Shown piece by piece: positions 8,944 through 19,120 of a DNA stretch of 64,000 nt. The notes beneath the pieces were generated by a model that saw nothing but the letters and a program-made list of their open reading frames with translations, had not been told where the DNA came from and searched no databases. Source of the DNA: JAAXQD01 sp963790095 (GTDB taxonomy: Bacteria > Desulfobacterota > Desulfobacteria > Desulfobacterales > UBA11574); assembly GCA_963790095.1 (NCBI GenBank), contig CAWBNO010000002.1:1-64000 (forward strand), read 5' to 3'. Position 1 is the stretch's first letter. The number at the start of each line of letters is the position of its first letter. The position numbers were made by a program, and so were the translations under genes.

Positions 8944-9094
8944 TGCCCCAACGCTGCATCAACATCCGGCAGGGAAATTAAAACCGACAAGATTATGGAT
9001 TGAAGATCTAAATATTTCATAGGCTCAAAAAAATAACGGCAAAACCGGTAGGAGATCCATTCTTCAACCGACAATTGCAATCTGTCAATTCCCA

Positions 9095-9664
9095 ATGTCG
9101 AATATCATACGGACTTTCATCGCTGTCGAGATTCCTGAAAAAATAATTTCATCGATGGGCAAGGTTCAAGAAGACATAAAAACCTACGGATTTAAAATCA
9201 GATGGGTTCGACCGGAGAGTATTCATCTCACCCTGAAATTTTTAGGAAATATCGAGGCGGCGGATACAGAAAACGTCGGCAGGGCCGTTTGCGAGGCAGC
9301 CGGGACGGTTCCCCCCATGTCTCTACAGGCGAAAGGAATCGGCGTTTTCCCGGGCATAAGACGTCCTCGTGTGGTATGGGTGGGCATTACAGGCCAGCTC
9401 GAAACCCTTGGGCGGCTGCAGAAAAAACTCGATGAAAATTTAGCGGGCATCGGAATTCCCAAGGAGAAGAGGCCCTTTAAAGGACATCTGACCATAGGGC
9501 GGATCCAGAAAAAAATCGACCCCAAGGCGTTCATTGAAGCACTCGATAGACTGGGAAACTTTGAGACGGAAACGTTCACTGCCGACAGAGTGGTTCTGTA
9601 CAAAAGCGAACTGAAAGCATCCGGAGCTGTCTACACGGAACTGGTGAGCGCTCGGTTGTCTTGA
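9095..9664 (+). CDS. thpR: RNA 2',3'-cyclic phosphodiesterase ThpR (2H family)
   Basis: This 189-residue 2H phosphoesterase shows both HxTx motifs: HLTL starting at His44 and HLTI starting at His131. ThpR (formerly LigT) opens 2',3'-cyclic phosphates at RNA ends. The N-terminus RTFIAVEIP is typical of the family. It is commonly found next to recA in related genomes, and recA follows 285 nt downstream here. The assignment is firm, but the physiological substrate in this organism is not known. Confidence 0.92.
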   Translation: MSNIIRTFIAVEIPEKIISSMGKVQEDIKTYGFKIRWVRPESIHLTLKFLGNIEAADTENVGRAVCEAAGTVPPMSLQAKGIGVFPGIRRPRVVWVGITGQLETLGRLQKKLDENLAGIGIPKEKRPFKGHLTIGRIQKKIDPKAFIEALDRLGNFETETFTADRVVLYKSELKASGAVYTELVSARLS

Positions 9665-9689
9665 CACGTCTACTTCATTCACTTCTTAG

Positions 9690-9870
9690 TAAAGAATCCG
9701 GGTACATAGGACCCGGCTTTGATACCACCCCAGAGGGGTGAAATTTACCGTATATGCCATCCGGAATGCTGGAGTAGTGGGGAAAAGCATGGCGTGATGG
9801 AAGATTGGAGAATTGGGCTGAAAAATTTGTTTTCCCATTGCACAACACGCCAATATTCCAATATTCCAGT
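9690..9870. repeat. Dispersed repeat family B, copy 1
   Basis: This stretch between thpR and recA matches 35401-35592 in reverse orientation. The shared left part runs from AAAGAATCCG through ACCACCCCAG-GGGGTGAA to TTTACCGTA. A purine-rich part follows (AAGCATGGCGTGATGGA), and the end is CAATATTCCAATATTCCAG. It contains local repeats of a GATGGAGTATTGGAG-like unit. No coding sense is visible. Confidence 0.65.
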
Positions 9871-9949
9871 TTGACCGGTTAAGATGGCATCGCCGTTGTT
9901 TTCATCGACTTAATACAACCACGTTAGGGTGATCAACCAGGAGGAGATA

Positions 9950-10978
9950 ATGAGCATTTCACCGGACAAGGAGAAGGCGGTTGAGACCGCCATGGTTCAG
10001 ATAGAACGACAGTTCGGCAAGGGGTCGATCATGAAGCTGGGGGGCAGCCCTATTCTCGATGTGCCTGTCATTTCCACCGGTTCCCTTGCCCTGGATAAAG
10101 CACTCGGTATCGGCGGGCTCCCCAGGGGCAGAGTGGTGGAAATTTTTGGTCCGGAATCTTCCGGCAAAACGACACTTGCGCTTCATGCGGTTGCCGAGGC
10201 CCAAAAACAGGGCGGCATTGTCGCCTTTATTGACGCCGAGCATGCTTTGGATATCTCCTATGCCCGAAAACTCGGTGTCAATTGTGACGAACTCTTGGTC
10301 GCCCAGCCGGACACGGGAGAGCAGGCCCTCGAAATTGCGGATATGCTGGTCAGAAGCGGTGCACTGGATATCGTGGTGATCGATTCTGTGGCCGCACTGG
10401 TCCCAAGGGCGGAGATAGAAGGTGAAATGGGGGATTCCCACATGGGGCTTCAGGCCAGACTCATGTCACAGGCCATGCGAAAATTGACCGGCACCATCAA
10501 CAAGACCATGACAGCCCTCATTTTCATCAACCAGATCCGAATGAAAATCGGGGTTGTATTCGGCAATCCCGAGACCACCACCGGCGGAAATGCGCTGAAG
10601 TTCTATTCTTCTGTGAGGCTCGATATCCGGCGTATCGGCGCAATCAAGGACGGGCAGGATATTGTGGGAAACCGAACCCGGGTGCGGGTTGTCAAAAACA
10701 AAATGGCACCTCCGTTTACGGAAGCGGAATTCGACATCCTCTATGGTGAGGGGATCTCACAGGCCGGAGATGTTCTCGACGCCGGTGTTATGGCCGGTGT
10801 CATCGAAAAAAGCGGATCATGGTATTCGTTTGATGGGGAACGGATCGGACAGGGGCGTCAAAATGCAAAGAAGTTCTTCAAAGACAATCCGGATTTTTTC
10901 GATTCAGCATTGGCCAAAGTCAAAGAAGCGTTGGGCCTTTCTAAAAAGAAACCGGAAGCCACCCAGGATGATTCATAA
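9950..10978 (+). CDS. recA: Recombinase RecA
   Basis: The 342-residue recombinase has Walker A GPESSGKT at 67-74, the MAW motif region around the L1 loop (PRAEIEGEMGDSH), and L2 (FGNPETTTGGNALKFYSS). It catalyses strand exchange and activates LexA self-cleavage. The start is ATG at 9950, chosen because AGGAGGAG (9939-9946) lies just upstream; a GTG at 9929 would place that Shine-Dalgarno inside the gene. alaS follows closely with no recX between them. No convincing SOS box was seen in the upstream repeat. Confidence 0.98.
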   Translation: MSISPDKEKAVETAMVQIERQFGKGSIMKLGGSPILDVPVISTGSLALDKALGIGGLPRGRVVEIFGPESSGKTTLALHAVAEAQKQGGIVAFIDAEHALDISYARKLGVNCDELLVAQPDTGEQALEIADMLVRSGALDIVVIDSVAALVPRAEIEGEMGDSHMGLQARLMSQAMRKLTGTINKTMTALIFINQIRMKIGVVFGNPETTTGGNALKFYSSVRLDIRRIGAIKDGQDIVGNRTRVRVVKNKMAPPFTEAEFDILYGEGISQAGDVLDAGVMAGVIEKSGSWYSFDGERIGQGRQNAKKFFKDNPDFFDSALAKVKEALGLSKKKPEATQDDS

Positions 10979-11002
10979 ATTTATTTTCAAATGGAGCGAG
11001 TT

Positions 11003-13633
11003 ATGACAGGCAACGAAGTCCGCAGGAAGTTTCTTGACTATTTTGAAAAACACAGCCACCAGATCGTAAGGAGTTCATCCCTTGTTCCTTCGGATGATCC
11101 TACGCTTTTATTCGTCAATGCAGGCATGGTGCAGTTTAAGCGTACCTTTCTCGGGGAAGAAAAGCGGAACTATGTCAGAGCCGTAACCTCCCAGAAATGC
11201 GTGCGGGCAGGGGGCAAGCACAACGATCTGGAGAATGTCGGGTACACGGCGAGGCACCATACATTTTTCGAGATGCTGGGCAACTTTTCCTTTGGAGATT
11301 ATTTCAAGGAAAAGGCCATAGATTTTGGGTGGGATCTTTTGACCAACGGATATGGACTGCCCGAAGATAAACTGTGGGTTTCCATTTATCTCGACGACGA
11401 TGAGGCCCATGAACTCTGGCATAAAAACATCGGGGTTCCTGAAGACCGAATTCTACGTTTCGGTGAAGCGGACAACTTCTGGGCCATGGGAGACACCGGT
11501 CCGTGCGGTCCCTGCAGCGAACTGCACATTGATCGCGGTGAAGCGTTCGGCTGTGGAAAACCGGATTGCGCGCTGGGATGTGATTGTGACCGATTTCTGG
11601 AGATATGGAATCTGGTTTTTATGCAGTTTAACCGCGATGCTTCCGGAAAGTTGACGCCGCTCCCAAAACCGAGCATCGACACCGGGCTGGGTCTCGAGCG
11701 GATGGTCGCCATCGTTCAGAACGTTCCCACAAACTACGATATCGATCTGATTCGGCCCATTATGAATAAAGTCGAGGTGCTTTCGGAAAAGCGGATCGGA
11801 GAATCCCGGGAGTCGGATGTGGCCATGAAAGTGATTGCCGATCACAGCAGGGCCGCAGCCTTTTTGATCGGAGACGGCGTTCTGCCCGCCAATGAAGGCC
11901 GGGGATATGTCCTGCGTCGAATTATGCGCAGAGCCATCCGATACGGACGCAATATCGGTCTTGTCCGGCCATTTTTACATAAAACCGCGGCCAAGGTGTT
12001 CGAAATCATGAAGCCGGCCTATCCCGAGCTTTCGGATGCGGCATCGTTTATCACCAATGTTATTGAAAACGAGGAGGTCCGGTTTTCAGAAACTCTCGAC
12101 AACGGCCTGAAGCTTCTCAACAACAGCCTTTCGGAATTAAAGGCCAAAGGTCTGAACCAGGTGCCGGGCCAATTAATTTTCAAGCTTTACGATACGTATG
12201 GATTTCCGGTGGACATTGTCAGGGATGTCATCCGGGAGGAAGCCATGGAACTCGACCTGGAGGGTTTTGACCGGGCCATGGAAGCCCAGCGTGAACGATC
12301 CAAATCCATTGCAACTTTTGCCACCATCGGCGATGCGTATAAAAACCTTTCAGCCCATGGAATCATGCCCGAATTTGTGGGATATGACAAAATTTCGTGC
12401 GATTCAAAGGTTCTCGTTCTGGTAAAAGACGGTGAAGAAGTCCAGGAGGTAACCGAAGGCCACGCCGTGGAGGTCGTTACGGAAGTTACGCCCTTTTACG
12501 GTGAATCCGGGGGACAGATCGGGGATACCGGGCAGATTGTCGGTGACCGTCTCAAGATGGAAGTTTCCGACACCATTAAGGACCCCACGGGCATTATTAT
12601 CCACAAAGGGAAAATTACTTCAGGAAACGTCAAGAAAGGAGACACGGTAACCCTGACGGTTGATCGCTCCCGCCGCTATGAAACGGCGTGCAATCACACG
12701 GCGACCCATATACTCCATTTTGCCCTGAGAAAGGTCCTCGGAGATCATGTAAAACAGGCCGGATCACTGGTGGCGCCGGATAAACTCCGTTTCGATTTTA
12801 CCCATTTTTCCCAGCCGGATCCCGAAACCCTCGACAAGATTGAAACCCTGGTGAACCAGAGAATTCGAGAGAATGTCCCCGTCCAGATCGCGGAGATGGA
12901 TGCTGATGAAGCCTTTAAAACAGGGGCCACAGCGCTTTTCGAGGAAAAATATGGGGACAGTGTTCGCGTGGTGGCCCTCAACGATTTCAGCAAGGAACTT
13001 TGCGGCGGAACCCATACAAATCTTACGGGAAACATCGGTCTTTTCAAGATTATCGGAGAATCGAGTGTGGCATCGGGCATCCGGCGAATCGAGGCGTTGA
13101 CCGGAGCCGCTGCGGTGGCGCATGTTCAAAGGCAGGCCAAACTCATGCACGACGCTGCAATCGTGCTCAGGGAAAACCCCGAAGCCGTTCCCCAGAGAAT
13201 AGAGAAACTTTTGTCTTCCCACAAAGCTTTGGAAAGAGAAGTGGAGAAATTAAAGGCCGCGATTGCCATGGAGTCCGCAGACTGGACCGAAACGGATGTT
13301 AAAACCGTCCATGGCGTAAAGGTGCTGGCTAAAAAGGTTTCGGTGGACAATCCGGCGGCATTGAGGGATCTGGCCGACCGATTCAAAGAAAAAATAAAAT
13401 CCGGGATTGTCATCCTCGGCAGTTCATATGGATCTAAAGCGCTGTTGATCGTTGTGGTCACCAAAGATTTGATTGACCGATATCATGCCGGAAAGATTGT
13501 AAACGGGATTGGATCCATGGTGGGCGGCGGCGGCGGCGGAAGGCCCGATATGGCCCAGGCCGGTGGAAGCAAGCCGGAAAACCTCGATGCAGCCCTTGAA
13601 AAAGCGTATGAGGTGGTGGAAAGCAGTCACTAG
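11003..13633 (+). CDS. alaS: Alanine--tRNA ligase AlaRS
   Basis: The roughly 876-residue enzyme has the class II aminoacylation core (GMVQFKRTFLGEE, TARHHTFFEMLGNFSFGDYFK). The editing-domain zinc motif follows (HTATHILH and CGGTH), then a coiled coil and a C-terminal C-Ala domain ending in a Gly-rich segment and RPDMAQAGG. Start choice: ATG at 11003 has GGAG at 10993-10996, whereas ATG at 10991 would place that Shine-Dalgarno inside the gene. It lies 24 nt after recA, so the two are probably co-transcribed. Length is normal and no defects are seen. Confidence 0.97.
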   Translation: MTGNEVRRKFLDYFEKHSHQIVRSSSLVPSDDPTLLFVNAGMVQFKRTFLGEEKRNYVRAVTSQKCVRAGGKHNDLENVGYTARHHTFFEMLGNFSFGDYFKEKAIDFGWDLLTNGYGLPEDKLWVSIYLDDDEAHELWHKNIGVPEDRILRFGEADNFWAMGDTGPCGPCSELHIDRGEAFGCGKPDCALGCDCDRFLEIWNLVFMQFNRDASGKLTPLPKPSIDTGLGLERMVAIVQNVPTNYDIDLIRPIMNKVEVLSEKRIGESRESDVAMKVIADHSRAAAFLIGDGVLPANEGRGYVLRRIMRRAIRYGRNIGLVRPFLHKTAAKVFEIMKPAYPELSDAASFITNVIENEEVRFSETLDNGLKLLNNSLSELKAKGLNQVPGQLIFKLYDTYGFPVDIVRDVIREEAMELDLEGFDRAMEAQRERSKSIATFATIGDAYKNLSAHGIMPEFVGYDKISCDSKVLVLVKDGEEVQEVTEGHAVEVVTEVTPFYGESGGQIGDTGQIVGDRLKMEVSDTIKDPTGIIIHKGKITSGNVKKGDTVTLTVDRSRRYETACNHTATHILHFALRKVLGDHVKQAGSLVAPDKLRFDFTHFSQPDPETLDKIETLVNQRIRENVPVQIAEMDADEAFKTGATALFEEKYGDSVRVVALNDFSKELCGGTHTNLTGNIGLFKIIGESSVASGIRRIEALTGAAAVAHVQRQAKLMHDAAIVLRENPEAVPQRIEKLLSSHKALEREVEKLKAAIAMESADWTETDVKTVHGVKVLAKKVSVDNPAALRDLADRFKEKIKSGIVILGSSYGSKALLIVVVTKDLIDRYHAGKIVNGIGSMVGGGGGGRPDMAQAGGSKPENLDAALEKAYEVVESSH

Positions 13634-13691
13634 TTTCCATCCATAAATGGCCCTTTTAGCCCGGATCTGCGTTCTCCGCGGGTTTCCGGGC
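13633..13691. repeat. Dispersed repeat family A, copy 2 (one end only)
   Basis: Immediately after the alaS stop codon the sequence TTTCCATCCATAAATGG leads into CCCGGATCTGCGTTCT and CCGCGGGTTTCCGG. These match the left end of copy 1 at 7463 and the right end of copy 3 near 32252. The opposite terminus is missing; the sequence diverges after about 13691, before the dapB stop at 13746. Confidence 0.6.
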
Positions 13692-13745
13692 CTGGTCTTC
13701 CCCCGCGTGGTGGGATCTAAGATGGGCCAGGAATCTTTACTCCCA

Positions 13746-14576
13746 CTAAATACCTTTGAGCACGTCGATCATGCTAAAGGCGTTGCCCCGTGCGCCGTTT
13801 TCCACCTTTTTCGCCAGAAAAATCAGTGCATCGAGGGTCCCCTGGGCATAGACATCCCGTCCGTTAACGTTATGGGTAAATTCAAATCGGACCGTTTTGT
13901 CACCGGAGTCGAGGCAGTAGGTGTGCCATCCGTGTCCCCCCAAGTATGCTTCAGGTATTCCCCAAACGTTTTTCTGGACATTCGGATTCCGTTCTTTGGT
14001 GATGTCCGCCTCGGAAAAAGAGAGCCCCAGGCGATTAAAATACCGGACCATTGCCTTGGCGGTTCCACTGGTGTCCGCCTTTCCATCCTGATGGCTTTCT
14101 TTGACTTGGAGCGTGTATCCTTTAAAAAGATCGGGAAATGTTTGGGCGGCATATTCCATCATGGCCTGAAAACCGACAATCTGCTTGGCCATATTCGGTG
14201 CAATTACCGCAGCCACCGAAGATGTGCGAACCGTTTCATCGAGACTCTGGCGCTCACCACCGGTTGTGCCCATGACAAAATGAAGTCCATGACGGCAGTA
14301 AAAATCGGCATTACTGTTCACCGCCGATGGATGGGTGAAGTCCACAGTCAGAAAAAGAGCCTCCCTGTCCTTGATGGCCGAAATGGCTTCCTCTCTGTCT
14401 TTCGGCTGAATCAGACCGATGGAAACAGAATTGATGACGGTCTCGGTGTCGGTGATTTCAGGACCGGTCAAGGATTGGGGAATCAGTTCAAACCGGTGGT
14501 CTTCAAGGGCGTGTTTCGCGACATTGGCAGCCATATTACCGGGTAAGCCGTTAACCATAATTTTTATGGGGTTCAT
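13746..14576 (-). CDS. dapB: 4-hydroxy-tetrahydrodipicolinate reductase, plant-type (DapB)
   Basis: The 276-residue protein has an N-terminal nucleotide-binding start (IKIMVNGLPGNMAANVA) and the substrate-binding segment ESHQDGKADTSGTA, which corresponds to the DapB signature. The form resembles plant-type DapB rather than the E. coli type. It reduces hydroxy-tetrahydrodipicolinate in lysine/diaminopimelate synthesis, feeding peptidoglycan. A strong AAGGAGG Shine-Dalgarno precedes ATG 14576. It stands alone between alaS (convergent) and the MurU-AmgK gene. Family membership is clear; cofactor preference cannot be read off. Confidence 0.85.
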   Translation of the reverse strand: MNPIKIMVNGLPGNMAANVAKHALEDHRFELIPQSLTGPEITDTETVINSVSIGLIQPKDREEAISAIKDREALFLTVDFTHPSAVNSNADFYCRHGLHFVMGTTGGERQSLDETVRTSSVAAVIAPNMAKQIVGFQAMMEYAAQTFPDLFKGYTLQVKESHQDGKADTSGTAKAMVRYFNRLGLSFSEADITKERNPNVQKNVWGIPEAYLGGHGWHTYCLDSGDKTVRFEFTHNVNGRDVYAQGTLDALIFLAKKVENGARGNAFSMIDVLKGI

Positions 14577-14651
14577 CTTGTACCTCCTTCTTTTGGAATC
14601 TGAAAAAAACTTTTAAAATTTGTATAATCGAAGCAATATTATCTCAAAAAA

Positions 14652-16400
14652 CTAAAATGCTGTCAGGGAACCAACGTCCTTGACAATCGATTTTAAGACG
14701 GGAAATTTCGTGTCCTTGAAAGCAGAAAGATTTTCTTCGAGGGTTTTTATAGCATTTGGGATATATTTTTCAAAGTATGTTTTTTTCTTTATACGGGTCA
14801 GATATCCAAAAGCCCCCAGAATCTGAAGGTTTCTCGTTATGGCGCAGTGTTTATAGCAGGAAAGAAAATGGTGAGGATGAACCCTTATGGCCGGAGCGAG
14901 GATTTCAACGCCGAAGTCGAGCAAAGTATTCTTTACGGTCCGGGGTAATGCCACGTAGGGATCGATGAGCAACGATGCAAGGTCATATTGGATGGGCCCC
15001 AACCGTCCCCCCTGAAAATCGATAAAATAACAATGATCGTTTTTTAAAATGATGTTCCGTGACTGCATGTCCCGATGTATAAACCCATCCACCGAAAATT
15101 CAAGGGATTTATCTGCAAGGTATCTAAACTCATCTCCAAGATCCTCAAAGCATATATCCATTCCGAGGTATTCCCTTAAAAAGGCATCGACGAAGTATCG
15201 GCACTCTTTTTCAAGAATGAGATCCGTATCGTATCGGGTCGTTTGGCAGGTCCATTCAGGGTCGAACCCGTTGTTTCCCGACAGGGAGAGTCTCCCGAGA
15301 AGGCGTATCACCGATTGGTAATGTGTGATGATCTTGTCCGGATTTTTCGTTTTTAATATAACGGTCTGAAGATGAACGTCCCCCAAATCCTCCATGAATA
15401 CCAGGCCTGAAAAAGTATCATAATAGTAAATCTCCGGCACCGGTAAACCTCTGGCGAAAAGATGGCGGCCAATGACGACAAAGGCCTCGGCTTCGGAGGT
15501 TTTGTCCTCTCTTTTGATGCCGTGATCCGCCATAACCAGCGCTCGATTTCCATGGTGCAGGCGGTACCAGTCCCTGTCTGACCCATCCCCTTTGAGTTTT
15601 GTCCGGGTGATCTTTTTCCTCGGGAGGGCCCCAAAGGCCTGCTTAAAAGCTTCCGGGGCCATGTTTTCGAAAACCACCTGTCGGTACCTCGCCGGTGTTC
15701 CCAAATCCTTCCAGAAATATTTTTTCGAAAAAAAAGCACTTATTTTTCTGTCTTTTCCTGTGAGGGTCCGGTACACATCGATAATGCTGTAATATGCGTT
15801 ATCCGGTATTAAGCTGAGGATTTCCGGATTTAGAACCTGTATCCCCGTAAAGGTGAGCTTTCCGGTGTTTTCGAACCCGGATCTTTGGGATTCGTCTCCC
15901 GGAGCGGCGGACCGGGTGTTGCAGTGGGGCTGTTCATCGAAGGCTTGGATAAACCCGTTTCCGTCCACGGCCACGGTGTTGAATTCCGGGTCGTCATGGA
16001 GAACCAGTGTTGCCGGGTGGGGGTGATTTAAGTGAAAATCATAGACCTTTTTAAATTCGATATCCGTAAAGATGTCGCTGTTTATCACCATAAAAGGGTG
16101 ATCGTCCCAGAAGTCAGCGATATTTTTTATGGCACCTCCGGTGCCGAGTATCTCGGGTTCATGCCGAGTCGTCACCGGAATCTCATACTGTTTTCCCGTA
16201 ATATGGGCATCGATTTTTTTATGCAGATGATGGGTGTTGATCATAATTGCTTCACAGCCCGCCCGCTGTAGATTACGAATAAGGATATCCAGCAAAGAAA
16301 TTCCGGCAACCGTGAACAGGGGTTTGGGTGTATTTTCCGTGAAGGGGCGGAGCCGTGTGCCATAGCCTGCGGCAAGTATCAATGCTTTCATTTGTGTCAT
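14652..16400 (-). CDS. MurU-AmgK-like fusion: nucleotidyltransferase plus MurNAc/GlcNAc kinase
   Basis: This 582-residue protein has two domains. Residues 1-240 are an NDP-sugar pyrophosphorylase with AAGYGTRLRPFTENTPKP, the signature of MurU-type uridylyltransferases. Residues about 255-582 are an aminoglycoside-phosphotransferase-fold kinase with KGDGSDRDWYR, a catalytic loop HRDMQSRN (His442, Asp444) and a metal-binding DFQGG (Asp461), as in AmgK. In Pseudomonas separate AmgK and MurU convert MurNAc to UDP-MurNAc. Here both steps would be on one chain. The function is inferred from domain similarity, not shown. The NamZ-like gene at 20.8 kb could supply MurNAc. The start may be ATG 16400 or 16391. 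Confidence 0.75.
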   Translation of the reverse strand: MTQMKALILAAGYGTRLRPFTENTPKPLFTVAGISLLDILIRNLQRAGCEAIMINTHHLHKKIDAHITGKQYEIPVTTRHEPEILGTGGAIKNIADFWDDHPFMVINSDIFTDIEFKKVYDFHLNHPHPATLVLHDDPEFNTVAVDGNGFIQAFDEQPHCNTRSAAPGDESQRSGFENTGKLTFTGIQVLNPEILSLIPDNAYYSIIDVYRTLTGKDRKISAFFSKKYFWKDLGTPARYRQVVFENMAPEAFKQAFGALPRKKITRTKLKGDGSDRDWYRLHHGNRALVMADHGIKREDKTSEAEAFVVIGRHLFARGLPVPEIYYYDTFSGLVFMEDLGDVHLQTVILKTKNPDKIITHYQSVIRLLGRLSLSGNNGFDPEWTCQTTRYDTDLILEKECRYFVDAFLREYLGMDICFEDLGDEFRYLADKSLEFSVDGFIHRDMQSRNIILKNDHCYFIDFQGGRLGPIQYDLASLLIDPYVALPRTVKNTLLDFGVEILAPAIRVHPHHFLSCYKHCAITRNLQILGAFGYLTRIKKKTYFEKYIPNAIKTLEENLSAFKDTKFPVLKSIVKDVGSLTAF

Positions 16401-16486
16401 AAACCGTGAATGGTAAAAAAAGAATAGAAGCCGAAATTATCCGCATTCAATGGGACGATTGTTTCAAAAGGGCCCCCATGATTCCA

Positions 16487-19120
16487 TCAAAAACAATTTA
16501 GATATTTATGGATGGCGTCGGCATAGAACAATATTTTTTCGTTGTCATCCGAGCCTTTTACACCGTTGGTGGTGAAAAATTCGACGCCGTTTTTGAAGTT
16601 GATCATGGAAAGTGCTTCTTTTCGTTCGAGTTCCTTGTTTTTGTACATGCGATTTCCGATGGCTTCGATTTTTTTCAAACGATCTTTGGGTGTAACGGAA
16701 TTTTGGGCATGCTGCATAAAATAGTTCAATACGATCCAGTATGATTCGAAATAGGTTTTTAGAAATCTGGAAAAGAGTTGAAGTTTTCTAAAACCTGAAG
16801 AGGTTACGTTGTAGGTGTCGGGCAATGTTGGATGGGGCATTAAAATGGCATCGTCAATAAATGCTTTGATGTTTTTACGCACGTAGTGTTCGGGTGTTTT
16901 ATCCACATCATAGGCAAATTCGTATTTAAAAAAGTACTGAAGAAACTTGTAATCATCGTGCAAATGGGAAGCTGAAAACTGGAATGCATCTTTTACAAGA
17001 ATCCCAAGTGCGGTAATCGCGCCGGGGATGAAAAAGGAGATACAGTTGTTTTTGTAATATTCGAGGTTCTGACGTTTGTTTTCATTGATCTTGAATAATG
17101 CCTGGGTGAGCAGGGTGTCCTTGTCTTTTGTAATGGGTTCGATAAATTTTCTTTGTACATACGTATTCAAGACCTGTTCCACCGTATTTATATGGTCCAG
17201 GAGCAGGGTGTCTGTCTGCTTGGCATTTTGGGATACGAGGTGACTCATGTATGTGTCCACATGGGTCATTAGATGGTCTATGGTGAAACTTTTTTTGGAG
17301 CAGTTCATTATCGCAGCGGCAACGAGTGCATGGGGAGTGACCACAGAAATCCGGTTGATGGCGTTGATAATCCTGTGGCCCATATTGCGGCAGAGAATGT
17401 TGAACTCTTTGGACGACATGTCTTCAATGGGTGTGCCGTATTGATCGAGGAGGGTTTTAAAAGAAAAAGGTTCATGGAATTGAATATATATTCTTCCGTA
17501 TCTTTTTTGTAAAAATTTTCTTGCTTTGATCACCTGCATCAAGCTCTCGGGCTGCTTTTCTTTTCCTTCGACTTCATGGAGGTATGAACTTTCTTCCAGA
17601 ACCCGGTCATACCCGATGAAGATCGGTGCAAATATCAAATCTTCACAGGCCCCGTCTTTATATGAGTTGAGAAGGATGGAAAGAAGCCCCAACTTTGGGA
17701 GAATCAATTTTCCGGTTCGACTCCGCCCGCCCTCGATAAAAAACTCTATATTGAATCCTTCAGCGAGCAAATGGTAAATATATTCTGCAAAAACTTTGGA
17801 ATAAAGAACCGCTCCCTTGAATGTTCGTCGGATGAAAAAGGCCCCTCCGCCCCTGAATAAGGGACCCATGGGCCAGAAGGAGAGATTTTTCCCTGCAGCG
17901 ACATGTGGACACGGCATGTTGTTGTGATACAGCAAATAGGACAGTATCAGGTAATCGATATGACTTTTGTGGCAGGGTATGAAAATTATCGGTCCCTTCT
18001 GGGACATGTTTTTGACTCTATTGAGGCCGTCTTCGTTGACCGTAAACCCTTCAAACATGGTGTTCAGGACCCATGTTATCATAGACGATGCCATTTTTAT
18101 GATGAACATATTGTAGTTGGCGGCGATCTCGTCCAGAAAGTCACTGGCCTGTTTTTGTACTTTCTGAATCGGAATGTGCCGGGCTGTTGAATGATGTTCC
18201 ATAAAAACTTGAAGCCGTTCTTTGGTCAGAATGCTTTCTTTCATTTCCTCTCTGGATTTCAAAATCGGTCCGGTGATGCTTTGGTAATGTCGATTCATTT
18301 GAGACAAAAGACTGCGCCTTAAAGCAAGGGCCTGGTATTCAACGCTTCTTTTCTGGTTTCCTTCGAGTTCCAGAAAATTTTTGAGGTTGATGGGTTCAGA
18401 CATTTCAACGAAAACCCGCCCCGGATTTCTGAACAGGATGATCAGACGTCTTATTCTCCCCGGGTTCTCTTTGGTGCCAAACAGCAGGTCGATGAGGTTG
18501 GGCATCGAGCGATGGGGTTTTTTATCGAAGAACATCAGTTGAGGGACAAGGAAAATAGGGCGGTCGATGGATTTCTGCATGTTGATAAGATATTGAATGG
18601 GATCGGTCTTTGCCTTGATAAACCTTCGATGGAAGCCTTTTTGTTCAACCAGAGACAGCATGGCCGATCGTCCGTCTAAAAGCTCCCGCCGAATGTGTCC
18701 ATTTTGGTAGGGGTCCGGGAGGGACCAGTTATGAATGAGATGGTCGAAATGGTATGAAAATATCTTCAAGATGCGTGACACCGGCTGCCACATGAACACA
18801 TTATAGTCAAAACCTATTTGTGGAAAAGGAAGGCCGTCCTGCTTATAGCGGGTATAATAAAAGAGATATCGAAAATAACTTTTGTACTTGTTGACATAAA
18901 CCACGATACCTTCTTTTTTGAGATTGTTGAGACTAAGGGTCTGTCCTTTCGCAACCTTTATGCCGGAAAAGAAGAGTTTAAGTATGGTATTTGACAAAAA
19001 ACCGATATTGTCCGGGAGTTTGCAGGGATAATAATCGTGATTGTCCTCGAGGCTTGTATCGATTCTTGTTCTAATTTTTTCTTTGGATTTTGTCAGTTTT
19101 GATTTAATCCATTTTAGCAT
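16487..19120 (-). CDS. plsB: Glycerol-3-phosphate 1-O-acyltransferase PlsB
   Basis: At 877 residues this is the large PlsB type. The acyltransferase HX4D motif is HKSHID (His384-Asp389), and further blocks GGAFFIRRTF and FIEGGRSRTGK follow in the right order. It catalyses the first acylation of glycerol-3-phosphate in phospholipid synthesis at the inner membrane. An AGGATG Shine-Dalgarno precedes ATG 19120. The long N-terminal region and C-terminal helical part match E. coli PlsB architecture. The gene stands alone in a minus-strand block. Confidence 0.93.
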   Translation of the reverse strand: MLKWIKSKLTKSKEKIRTRIDTSLEDNHDYYPCKLPDNIGFLSNTILKLFFSGIKVAKGQTLSLNNLKKEGIVVYVNKYKSYFRYLFYYTRYKQDGLPFPQIGFDYNVFMWQPVSRILKIFSYHFDHLIHNWSLPDPYQNGHIRRELLDGRSAMLSLVEQKGFHRRFIKAKTDPIQYLINMQKSIDRPIFLVPQLMFFDKKPHRSMPNLIDLLFGTKENPGRIRRLIILFRNPGRVFVEMSEPINLKNFLELEGNQKRSVEYQALALRRSLLSQMNRHYQSITGPILKSREEMKESILTKERLQVFMEHHSTARHIPIQKVQKQASDFLDEIAANYNMFIIKMASSMITWVLNTMFEGFTVNEDGLNRVKNMSQKGPIIFIPCHKSHIDYLILSYLLYHNNMPCPHVAAGKNLSFWPMGPLFRGGGAFFIRRTFKGAVLYSKVFAEYIYHLLAEGFNIEFFIEGGRSRTGKLILPKLGLLSILLNSYKDGACEDLIFAPIFIGYDRVLEESSYLHEVEGKEKQPESLMQVIKARKFLQKRYGRIYIQFHEPFSFKTLLDQYGTPIEDMSSKEFNILCRNMGHRIINAINRISVVTPHALVAAAIMNCSKKSFTIDHLMTHVDTYMSHLVSQNAKQTDTLLLDHINTVEQVLNTYVQRKFIEPITKDKDTLLTQALFKINENKRQNLEYYKNNCISFFIPGAITALGILVKDAFQFSASHLHDDYKFLQYFFKYEFAYDVDKTPEHYVRKNIKAFIDDAILMPHPTLPDTYNVTSSGFRKLQLFSRFLKTYFESYWIVLNYFMQHAQNSVTPKDRLKKIEAIGNRMYKNKELERKEALSMINFKNGVEFFTTNGVKGSDDNEKILFYADAIHKYLNCF